Assembly: GCA_031263965.1 (NCBI GenBank)
Contig: JAISES010000354.1
Coordinates: 1 to 6,049, forward strand
DNA: 6,049 bases
Direction: 5' to 3'
DNA from: Prevotella sp.
GTDB taxonomy: Bacteria > Bacteroidota > Bacteroidia > Bacteroidales > Dysgonomonadaceae
Shown: positions 1-5,567 of the stretch, in pieces
Numbering within the stretch: position 1 is the stretch's first letter
Layout of the letters: every line of letters begins with the position of its first letter
Notes under the pieces: generated by a model
The model's input: the letters and a program-made list of their open reading frames with translations, nothing else
Databases searched by the model: none
Told to the model about the DNA's origin: nothing
Translations under genes and position numbers: made by a program

Positions 1-30
1 CACACCCTGCTGTCCTGCAAAATTGAGTTA

Positions 31-678
31 ATGGTATCTATAATACTAAACGGATTATTTATTGGTTTTCTGTCATCTGCACCTATGGGTCCTGTGGGAA
101 TGTTGTGCATTCAGAGAACATTGAATGAAGGCAAAGCCCACGGTCTGGTTACCGGTCTGGGTGCTACGGTCGGAGATATGTTAATAGCTCTTCTTGCTAT
201 TATAGCCGCTCTCGGACTAGGTTTCAGCACCGAATTTATTCAGCAGCACGAAGGCCCGCTGAAGGTTATAGGGAGTATTGTTCTGATAGCATTCGGCTAT
301 GTTGTCTATAACAAAAACCCTTCCAAAAACCTGGCTAAAATAAAAGAGAAAACGACATCTTATTGGACAGTCTTCGTTTCTTCTCTTTTTCTTACTATTT
401 CCAATATTGCAACATTATTTCTCTATATTGCCCTATTTGCCCGCTTCAATGTGATCGATGCGGATAAGCCGTTCGGATATGATCTCATTACCATATTGTT
501 CATCGGAGCCGGCGCATTTTTATGGTGGCTGCTGGTTACTTATTTTGTCAACAAATTACGCAGCAGGTTTAACCCCAGAGGGCTGCAAATTTTCAATAAA
601 ATAATAGGCGTCCTGCTGATTGGGCTGGGAATAGCGGGAATAGTGACCGGAACCCTTATGGGTATAGATTTTTTCTAA
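31..678 (+). CDS. LysE family translocator (amino acid/metabolite exporter)
   Basis: Predicted inner-membrane exporter of 215 residues, the usual size for the LysE/RhtB family, which pumps amino acids or related small molecules out of the cell; the substrate cannot be read from the sequence. About six hydrophobic segments are visible (roughly residues 4-26, 37-63, 76-92, 112-135, 152-173 and 186-210). The N-terminal signature APMGPVGMLCIQRTLNEG (residues 17-34) is the conserved glycine/proline motif of the family, followed by a second glycine-rich stretch GLGATVGD. A basic loop (KNPSKNLAKIKEK) separates the two halves. The ATG at 31 matches the usual family N-terminus. The frame is open to the window edge, so an upstream start is not formally excluded. 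The 3' end overlaps the convergent DUF6056 gene by 4 bp. Family assignment is firm; substrate is unknown. Confidence 0.9.
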   Translation: MVSIILNGLFIGFLSSAPMGPVGMLCIQRTLNEGKAHGLVTGLGATVGDMLIALLAIIAALGLGFSTEFIQQHEGPLKVIGSIVLIAFGYVVYNKNPSKNLAKIKEKTTSYWTVFVSSLFLTISNIATLFLYIALFARFNVIDADKPFGYDLITILFIGAGAFLWWLLVTYFVNKLRSRFNPRGLQIFNKIIGVLLIGLGIAGIVTGTLMGIDFF

Positions 679-2048
679 TCCTGAGGGGAGACCAGTTTAA
701 TCTTTATGCCATAATAACGACTCATCAGTTCGGCAGAAAACGGGTCTTCGCCATGTATGTAAATTCCACCGGAAAAACGGTCAAACTCATATTCCGGTTT
801 ACCATCCTCTTTGGCCTGTTTTATTATAAGTTCGCGTTCTTGCACAATATTCCGGAATGAATTAATTTCTTTAATCGCAAAATAGAATGTAAAAGGGAAG
901 TAAAACAGGCCAAATGTAATAATAAGCATTCGCGCCTGACGAATAAAATTATGTCGAAAATCAAGATTGTTAAATAAAATCCCCACTCCGACAATAAGGT
1001 ATGTGACGACACCAAACAATGCTCTCCGCGGGAATGTAGGCGATAATACCATCGCATATACGGCCGTAATAGCCGCAATAGTATAAATCAGGCTCAACTT
1101 TAAGTTGTCATTTCTATTTTTATCGGGAAAACGGTAAAAGATAACATACATCAATAGAGTAACAAGCAGCAAAGGGCTACAATAAAACAACAGCATCCGG
1201 GTACTGTCAAACAAACGATATGCCAACACAAATAAATCGAAAGGCGAGTCCCCTGCCCTTACATAATTCCCCGGCGCAGCTATCATCAAGAAAAAGCCCG
1301 ACAAGCTTCCAATAAATCCGGTTATCACCCAAACGGGAATATTCCATTTTTGTGAATAATAATAGGCGCAGAACAGGATTGAGATAAGCAACATAGCCCC
1401 TGCTGTATTTTCATTTGTCCATCCGGCAATAATACCGCATATAAAAATTCCAGCCGACATTAAAATCTGACTGACAATACTGCTTTTTTGCCCTTGGTAC
1501 ATTCGGAATGGAAGTAAAAACAGTAAAATAAGGGCCGTACCCCAAAGATAATTAGCTGCGCCTGTAATCCAAAAAACCGTATCGCCCAATACAGGCTGCA
1601 AAAACCATACGGCCAGATTAATCAGGACAAACAGGGACAGGCTGTTTTTCCCCCTGCCCTTAATATGAAGATAAATAAAGAAGATATATCCGGTATAGAC
1701 GAGACTATTCAGTAAATCGGCAACGTAAGGTGGAAGCATAAGTAAAACCTGCGCTATAAAATGAACGACACTCCGCCCACCCCACATATAATAGTGATTT
1801 TCCTGAGACTCCAGTATATCAGCGACAGACGATACCAATCTGTCTTCGCCATAGACAAACATATAGGCAAAATCATCGGAAATAAGAGGAGTCAGTATAT
1901 TAAGGATAAATATAGCCGAAAAACTAAGAAGAACAGCAGCTATCCGGAATAAGGCAGGGCTTTTGCCACTCACCACTTCTATCTTATCATAGGTACTACG
2001 CACAAAGGCGATCATTCTATCAAATTTATCTATTCTCTGTTTCTCCAT
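675..2048 (-). CDS. DUF6056 family polytopic membrane protein, putative GT-C-type glycosyltransferase
   Basis: A 457-residue integral membrane protein with roughly ten hydrophobic segments starting near residue 33. I recognise the DUF6056 pattern: SDDFAY (residues 57-62) just after the first membrane segment, WGGR (89-92) followed by H96, WITGAANYLWG (160-170), NEN (212-214), AAPGNYVR (257-264), and a later SPTFPRRALFG segment. An acidic pair in the first external loop followed by many membrane helices is the layout of GT-C glycosyltransferases that use lipid-linked sugars. A role in decorating lipid, polysaccharide or protein at the membrane is therefore inferred, not shown. The last 60 or so residues are hydrophilic and probably form a soluble tail. 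It stands alone on its strand, faces the yicC operon across a 515-bp gap, and has a -7-like motif about 27 bp upstream of the ATG. Family confidence is good; function is uncertain. Confidence 0.82.
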   Translation of the reverse strand: MEKQRIDKFDRMIAFVRSTYDKIEVVSGKSPALFRIAAVLLSFSAIFILNILTPLISDDFAYMFVYGEDRLVSSVADILESQENHYYMWGGRSVVHFIAQVLLMLPPYVADLLNSLVYTGYIFFIYLHIKGRGKNSLSLFVLINLAVWFLQPVLGDTVFWITGAANYLWGTALILLFLLPFRMYQGQKSSIVSQILMSAGIFICGIIAGWTNENTAGAMLLISILFCAYYYSQKWNIPVWVITGFIGSLSGFFLMIAAPGNYVRAGDSPFDLFVLAYRLFDSTRMLLFYCSPLLLVTLLMYVIFYRFPDKNRNDNLKLSLIYTIAAITAVYAMVLSPTFPRRALFGVVTYLIVGVGILFNNLDFRHNFIRQARMLIITFGLFYFPFTFYFAIKEINSFRNIVQERELIIKQAKEDGKPEYEFDRFSGGIYIHGEDPFSAELMSRYYGIKIKLVSPQD

Positions 2049-2074
2049 CCAAAGTTTACAGCTTAAAATCTTAG

Positions 2075-2082
2075 CAAAGATA
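2075..2082 (-). promoter_or_regulatory. Candidate Bacteroidota -7 promoter element for the DUF6056 gene
   Basis: Read on the minus strand this is TATCTTTG, a full match to the TAnnTTTG -7 consensus of Bacteroides-type sigma factors. It lies 27 to 34 bp upstream of the ATG at 2048, giving an expected leader of about 20 nt. No TTTG -33 element is present at the usual 19-21 bp spacing; half of a short dyad (2100-2130) sits there instead. Based on motif and position only. Confidence 0.5.
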
Positions 2083-2161
2083 GATATTCAATTCACTTTT
2101 TCGTGCAGGTTCCATTATAATTTACACGAATCAGCAGTCAGGCTCAACATGTTTCATTTAG

Positions 2162-2315
2162 AAGAGGGGGTGTCAAAAGTCAAATTACATCATCAAAGTG
2201 TTACTCTCTCTTGTCATTCTGAGTGAAACGAAGAATCTAATCCGACAAGAAGAGATCCTTCACTCTGTTCAGGATGACAAAAAGAAATCAAAAATTACTT
2301 TTGATACCGCTCCTT
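2162..2315. mobile_element. MITE-like nonautonomous element with nested inverted repeats
   Basis: The outer arms are 2162-2180 (ending GGTGTCAAAAGT) and 2297-2315 (beginning ACTTTTGATACC). They are inverted copies matching at 15 of 19 positions, with an unbroken 8-bp identical core ATCAAAAGT/GTCAAAAGT apart from its first base. Inside them lies a second palindrome (2211-2280). The element is about 154 bp, carries no transposase, and sits in a divergent intergenic gap, all typical of a miniature inverted-repeat element moved by a transposase elsewhere. The G-rich GGTGTCAAAAGT end resembles termini I associate with Bacteroidota insertion sequences; this is from memory and unverified. No clear target-site duplication flanks it, so the exact ends are uncertain and an old insertion is possible. 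Confidence 0.55.
2211..2280. repeat. Dispersed palindromic repeat of the GTCATTCTGAG type
   Basis: The left arm (2211-2238, starting TTGTCATTCTGAG) and the right arm (2253-2280, ending CAGGATGACAA) are 28-nt inverted copies agreeing at 20 of 28 positions, separated by a 14-nt spacer. Several mismatches would become G-U pairs in RNA, so a transcript could still fold into a long hairpin. The sequence resembles the widespread bacterial intergenic repeat of the form GTCATTCTGAGCGAAGCGAAGAATCT, which occurs in many copies in some Bacteroidota and other genomes. Copy number here cannot be seen from one window. It also creates the open frame 2198-2425, which is not a gene. Confidence 0.75.
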
Positions 2316-2403
2316 TGAATTTTATCGAAAAATATTATTACAGGATTAGAAAAAGACTTCTTAGCAATTTTTTTATGCTCTTTTCAGCGTATTTTATCCT
2401 TTT

Positions 2404-2411
2404 TACTTTTG
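2404..2411 (+). promoter_or_regulatory. Possible distal -7 promoter element for the yicC operon
   Basis: TACTTTTG fits the TAnnTTTG consensus and points toward yicC, 153 bp upstream of its start codon. A matching -33 TTTG is absent. The motif is AT-rich and easily found by chance in such DNA, but it directly abuts a good dyad at the expected transcription start, which is the reason for listing it. Confidence 0.22.
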
Positions 2412-2428
2412 GTTTAGCCCGCTAAACC
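2411..2428. repeat. 18-bp dyad, operator-like palindrome
   Basis: GGTTTAGC and GCTAAACC are perfect 8-nt inverted copies around a two-base centre CC. Neither strand has a run of T after the stem, so it does not look like an intrinsic terminator. A compact symmetric site next to a -7-like motif would suit a dimeric DNA-binding regulator. The TTTAGCCC half recurs at 2507-2514 nearer to yicC. Function is inferred only from symmetry and position. Confidence 0.35.
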
Positions 2429-2533
2429 CGCAAGCAAAAAGAAAAAAATCCATCTGAAAATAACTATAAAAAGAATTTGCTATAAAATTCAAACAGTTTC
2501 TTTAGTTTTAGCCCTTAATGCGTGAAATTTACC

Positions 2534-2541
2534 TATTTTTG
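2534..2541 (+). promoter_or_regulatory. Candidate -7 promoter element for the yicC operon
   Basis: TATTTTTG matches TAnnTTTG and ends 22 bp before the yicC ATG at 2564, predicting a leader of about 15 nt. A weak -33 candidate, TTTTAG at 2506-2511, lies 22 bp upstream. Its location inside the reading-frame extension that begins at GTG 2522 argues that the real start codon is the ATG at 2564. Confidence 0.5.
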
Positions 2542-2563
2542 TACAAAAATTGAAAATATAAGC

Positions 2564-3436
2564 ATGGTACAATCAATGACTGGCTTTGGAAAAGCCTCTG
2601 CGGAGTTCAATAAAAGGAAGATTACGGTCGAAGTAAAGTCTCTTAATAGCAAGCAACTGGATCTGTCGGTCCGCCTTCCTAACTTATATAAAAAAAATGA
2701 AATGGCCGTGCGAAACCTTTTGTCGCGGGTGTTAGAGCGTGGTAAAGTAGATTTTTTGATATATGTGGAAAATATAGGAACCGAAACGGCGACTCAGATC
2801 AACCAGGCCTTGCTGGAAGGTTATTATCTCCAGATAAAAGAAACAGCAGAAAGATTGGGCATCGATACTCCTCAAGATTGGTTTCAGGTGTTGCTCCGGA
2901 TTCCGGATGTACTGAAATATGAAACTCAGGAAGTGGATGAGGACGAATGGCGTTTTGTAATGACGATCGTTGAGGATGCTTTGAATCAATTGCAATCATT
3001 CCGCAAGCAAGAAGGCAATATGTTGGATAGACTGTTTGAAGAAAAGATAGCTAATATATCAGCTTTGCTTTCGGACATAGAACCTTATGAAGCAGAACGT
3101 GTAGAAAAAGTAAAAGGACGCATCACAGACGCATTGCAGAAAATAGAAGGTTTCGACTATGATAAAAACCGGTTCGAGCAGGAAATGATCTATTATATCG
3201 AAAAATTAGATATAAACGAAGAAAAATCCCGTTTGTCGAATCATATGAAATATTTTCTGGAAACAAAAGATACAGGTTCGGGGCAAGGGAAGAAGCTTGG
3301 ATTTATTGCCCAGGAAATGGGACGGGAGATAAACACTATGGGCTCGAAATCGAATCATGCCGAAATGCAGCAAATAGTTGTTCGCATGAAAGACGAGTTG
3401 GAGCAAATAAAAGAACAAGTATTAAACGTGCTTTAA
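2564..3436 (+). CDS. yicC: YicC/YloC family endoribonuclease
   Basis: A 290-residue cytoplasmic protein, close to the 287 residues of E. coli YicC. The family is described as endoribonucleases involved in small RNA and mRNA turnover. The N-terminus MVQSMTGFGKA is the hallmark start of the family, followed by the YicC-like N-terminal domain (to about residue 155, including VEVKSLNSKQLDLSVRLP). The C-terminal DUF1732 domain contains the conserved EEKSRLSNHMKYFLE and KKLGFIAQEMGREINTMGSK segments near the end. I chose the ATG at 2564; the frame is open back to a GTG at 2522, but the added 14 residues are not family-like and overlap the promoter candidate. First gene of a five-gene plus-strand cluster, 12 nt before gmk, an association common in Bacteroidales. 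Its substrates in this organism are not known. Confidence 0.95.
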   Translation: MVQSMTGFGKASAEFNKRKITVEVKSLNSKQLDLSVRLPNLYKKNEMAVRNLLSRVLERGKVDFLIYVENIGTETATQINQALLEGYYLQIKETAERLGIDTPQDWFQVLLRIPDVLKYETQEVDEDEWRFVMTIVEDALNQLQSFRKQEGNMLDRLFEEKIANISALLSDIEPYEAERVEKVKGRITDALQKIEGFDYDKNRFEQEMIYYIEKLDINEEKSRLSNHMKYFLETKDTGSGQGKKLGFIAQEMGREINTMGSKSNHAEMQQIVVRMKDELEQIKEQVLNVL

Positions 3437-3448
3437 TCTATCGGTGGA

Positions 3449-4012
3449 ATGGGTAAATTAATCATCTTTTCGGCTCCATCGGGATCGGGTAAATCTACTA
3501 TCGTTAATTATTTGCTCTCTCAAAATATAAACCTGCAATTCTCCATATCTGCAACCAGCCGCTTTCCACGGGGGGAAGAAAAGCATGGTGTGGAATATTA
3601 TTTCCATACTCCCGGGGATTTCCGGAATAAGATAGCTAATCTGGAGTTCTTGGAGTTTGAAGAGGTGTATAAAGATAAGTTCTACGGAACTCTGAAATCG
3701 GAAGTAGAACGTATACTGAATAACGGGGGCAACGTTATCTTCGATGTAGATGTTGTAGGCGGATGTAATATAAAGAAATACTATGGCGACAAAGCCTTGT
3801 CTATATTTATACAACCACCCTCAATAGAGGAGCTTCGCCGCAGGCTCGAAAAAAGAGGAACCGATTTGCCGGATGTGATAGACGCAAGGGTGGCAAAAGC
3901 GGAACAGGAAATGACATATGCGCCCCGGTTTGATGTCCTTATCAGGAACGACAATCTGGAAGACGCTAAGGCAGAGGTTTTAAAAATTGTAACTGAATTT
4001 CTGGATAAATGA
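3449..4012 (+). CDS. gmk: Guanylate kinase
   Basis: Phosphorylates GMP (and dGMP) with ATP to give GDP, an essential cytoplasmic step in purine nucleotide synthesis. The 187-residue length is normal. The P-loop is APSGSGKST (residues 9-17), with K15 and S16 placed to bind ATP phosphates. The GMP-binding segment SATSRFPRGEEKHGVEYYF carries S34, R38, R41, E44 and Y50, and FLEFEEVYKDKFYGT (67-81) supplies E69 and T81. FDVDVVGG (98-105) holds the core aspartate D101, and the lid and distal arginines are likely R136 and R147. The alanine at the first P-loop position, where many homologues have glycine, leaves the GKST core intact, so an active enzyme is expected. It starts 12 nt after yicC with GGTGGA just before the ATG, and its stop overlaps the nadD start as ATGA. 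Confidence 0.97.
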   Translation: MGKLIIFSAPSGSGKSTIVNYLLSQNINLQFSISATSRFPRGEEKHGVEYYFHTPGDFRNKIANLEFLEFEEVYKDKFYGTLKSEVERILNNGGNVIFDVDVVGGCNIKKYYGDKALSIFIQPPSIEELRRRLEKRGTDLPDVIDARVAKAEQEMTYAPRFDVLIRNDNLEDAKAEVLKIVTEFLDK

Positions 4013-4584
4013 ACATCGGGATATTTTCAGGATCTTTCAACCCCATACATATGGGGCATGTTATTCTGGCTAACTACATTGTCGAATTTACGGAGATAGA
4101 CGAAATATGGTTTCTTGTAAGTCCTCGGAATCCGTTGAAATCGGAGGATGAACTGTCGGGCGAACAATCACGGCTGGAAATGACGAAGCTTGCTTTAAAA
4201 AAGTATGCGAAGCTTAAAGTGAGCGACTTTGAACTCTCAATGCCGAAACCATCATACACAATAGATACACTCAGGGCCTTACGGGAAAAATATCCCGAAG
4301 ATAGCTTTTCGTTGATCATTGGCGCCGACAACTGGAATGTATTTGAGAGTTGGAGAGAATACGATAAAATATGGGAAGAGTTTGCGCTGAAAGTCTACCC
4401 CCGGTCAGGCTCACGCATTACGATACCTGATAAATTGAAATACAGGGTAGAGGCGCTGGATTCCCCTATTATAGAAATATCGTCTACATTTATCCGTGAA
4501 AGTATAGCCGAAGGGAAAAATATAAGTGCGTTTTTGCCGGAAAGCATATATGAATATATTATAGAAAAAGGGCTTTACAAATGA
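4009..4584 (+). CDS. nadD: Nicotinate-nucleotide adenylyltransferase
   Basis: Joins ATP and nicotinate mononucleotide to form deamido-NAD, a required cytoplasmic step in NAD synthesis. The 191 residues fit the family. The nucleotidyltransferase signature GSFNPIHMGH (residues 8-17) includes the HxGH catalytic motif H14-x-G16-H17. YTIDT (83-87), IIGADNW (103-109) and FESWRE (112-117) are the substrate-binding segments typical of NadD, and ISSTFIR (157-163) is the C-terminal SSTxxR ATP-binding motif. All key motifs are present, so it should be functional. The start codon overlaps the gmk stop by 4 nt and the stop overlaps the next gene by 4 nt, indicating translational coupling within the operon. 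Confidence 0.97.
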   Translation: MNIGIFSGSFNPIHMGHVILANYIVEFTEIDEIWFLVSPRNPLKSEDELSGEQSRLEMTKLALKKYAKLKVSDFELSMPKPSYTIDTLRALREKYPEDSFSLIIGADNWNVFESWREYDKIWEEFALKVYPRSGSRITIPDKLKYRVEALDSPIIEISSTFIRESIAEGKNISAFLPESIYEYIIEKGLYK

Positions 4585-5567
4585 GGAAACGGGATCCGTT
4601 TTTCGATTCTCTTAAGTTTATACTGATCTGCCTTGTTGTTTTCGGTCATATCCTCGAATACAGCGGGATCAGGGACATGTTGTCTTTCAAAGTGTACAGC
4701 TTTATTTATACGTTCCACATGCCTTTGTTTATATTTATATCCGGATATTTCTCTAAAAATATAACATGGGATAAACTCAAAAAAGCTTTCAAAACATTAC
4801 TTCCCGCTTACCTTGTGTTTCAGACAATATTATCTGTCCCGAATATGCTGGACGGATCTTTCAGGCTGTTCAATTTTCTTACTTCTCCTCAAGGTATTTT
4901 ATGGTACATATTGGCCTTATTATATTGGCGGATAATTTTTTATTTTGTCGCCAAAATTAAATTACTGAACTTTCCGGTAGTGGTTATATCATCTGTCCTG
5001 ATGTCACTCTTAATAGGACTTGTGAATTTCCCTGTTTTCTTATCCATAACCAAAACAATTACATTTCTACCATATTTTGCCTTGGGTTATTACTGTACGG
5101 GAAATATTATAGAAAAGATAAGAGGCTGGAATAAATCAGTTTCCATAGCGTTTCTTATTCTGGCTTTTTTGCTGGTTTACACGTTTACTACATCCGATTT
5201 TGTACTTAATCTATACGGTGAGTTTTCATATAAATACGTTTTCAATGGTATTGCCGAGGGGCTTTGGTGGAGAATGGCCGGTATCGCTGCGGCTGTTGTT
5301 CTGTCTTGCGCGGTAATAAATATCGCGACAGATAAACTTCATAGATGGGGAGGGCGGACACTGGATATCTATTTGTTACATGCTCCATTAGTCTATATAG
5401 TGTATGGAGGATTCTTGAGGAAATTTGAAATATCTCCTGACCTGTGGGTTGCTTTAATTGCATTTCCTGTCGTAATGCTGTTGTGTATCATCATGATCCG
5501 GATAAAGGTGTTTCACTATCTGGTAAATCCGTCATTGCTATTTAAGCAGAAAAACAAAAGTGAATGA
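4581..5567 (+). CDS. Acyltransferase-3 family membrane protein (fucose 4-O-acetylase-like)
   Basis: A 328-residue integral membrane protein with about ten hydrophobic segments. Acyltransferase-3 proteins move acetyl or other acyl groups onto sugars of surface polysaccharides, lipids or glycans. The N-terminus RDPFFDSLKFILICLVVFGH (residues 4-23) with H23 is the family signature. It is followed by FHMPLFIFISGYFSK (45-59), LWYILALLYWR (107-117) and, near the end, GGRTLDIYLLH (257-267) with R259 and H267. This pattern is closest to the fucose 4-O-acetylase/NolL-like branch; that is a family resemblance, not evidence for fucose as substrate. No soluble SGNH domain is attached. It begins and ends with ATGA overlaps between nadD and the queA-like gene, so it is probably co-expressed with housekeeping genes although no other envelope gene is next to it. 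Confidence 0.88.
   Translation: MRKRDPFFDSLKFILICLVVFGHILEYSGIRDMLSFKVYSFIYTFHMPLFIFISGYFSKNITWDKLKKAFKTLLPAYLVFQTILSVPNMLDGSFRLFNFLTSPQGILWYILALLYWRIIFYFVAKIKLLNFPVVVISSVLMSLLIGLVNFPVFLSITKTITFLPYFALGYYCTGNIIEKIRGWNKSVSIAFLILAFLLVYTFTTSDFVLNLYGEFSYKYVFNGIAEGLWWRMAGIAAAVVLSCAVINIATDKLHRWGGRTLDIYLLHAPLVYIVYGGFLRKFEISPDLWVALIAFPVVMLLCIIMIRIKVFHYLVNPSLLFKQKNKSE

Larger units (their letters stand above)
2049..2563. other. Divergent intergenic region of 515 bp
   Basis: This gap separates the minus-strand DUF6056 gene from the plus-strand yicC operon. From left to right it holds the DUF6056 promoter candidate (2075-2082), a short dyad TTCGTG/CACGAA (2100-2105 and 2125-2130), a MITE-like nested palindrome (2162-2315), a featureless AT-rich stretch (2316-2403), a -7-like motif abutting an 18-bp dyad (2404-2428), another AT-rich stretch, and the proximal yicC promoter candidate (2534-2541). 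I see no credible protein-coding gene and no tRNA or other recognisable RNA gene in it. Confidence 0.75.

Noticed and set aside
1..31. End of an upstream gene: a frame stopping with TAA at 29-31 would overlap the LysE ATG (TAATG)
   Set aside because: Only nine codons are visible and another frame stops at TGA 24-26, so the true frame of any upstream gene cannot be decided.
652..674. Hairpin ACCC-TTAT-GGGT followed by six T's as a terminator for the LysE gene
   Set aside because: The stem is only 4 bp, lies inside the coding region and is separated from the T-run by 5 nt; too weak for an intrinsic terminator.
1761..1952. Plus-strand open frame of 63 codons inside the DUF6056 gene
   Set aside because: It lies wholly antisense to a well-supported membrane protein gene and shows no domain; a shadow frame.
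2198..2425. 75-codon open frame on the plus strand
   Set aside because: Its first third is the translation of the inner palindromic repeat (VILSETKNL ... HSVQDD), a well-known artefact of this repeat class, and the rest is AT-rich intergenic sequence with no recognisable domain.
2411..2428. The 18-bp dyad as an intrinsic terminator
   Set aside because: No T-tract follows the stem on either strand, and no gene ends nearby to be terminated.
3457..3502. Non-functional guanylate kinase because the P-loop starts with alanine (APSGSGKST)
   Set aside because: The GKST core and all GMP-binding residues are present and this variant looks ordinary for the group, so loss of function is not supported.
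3458..3814. Minus-strand open frame of 118 codons opposite gmk
   Set aside because: Antisense shadow of a clear guanylate kinase with all catalytic motifs; no recognisable protein features of its own.
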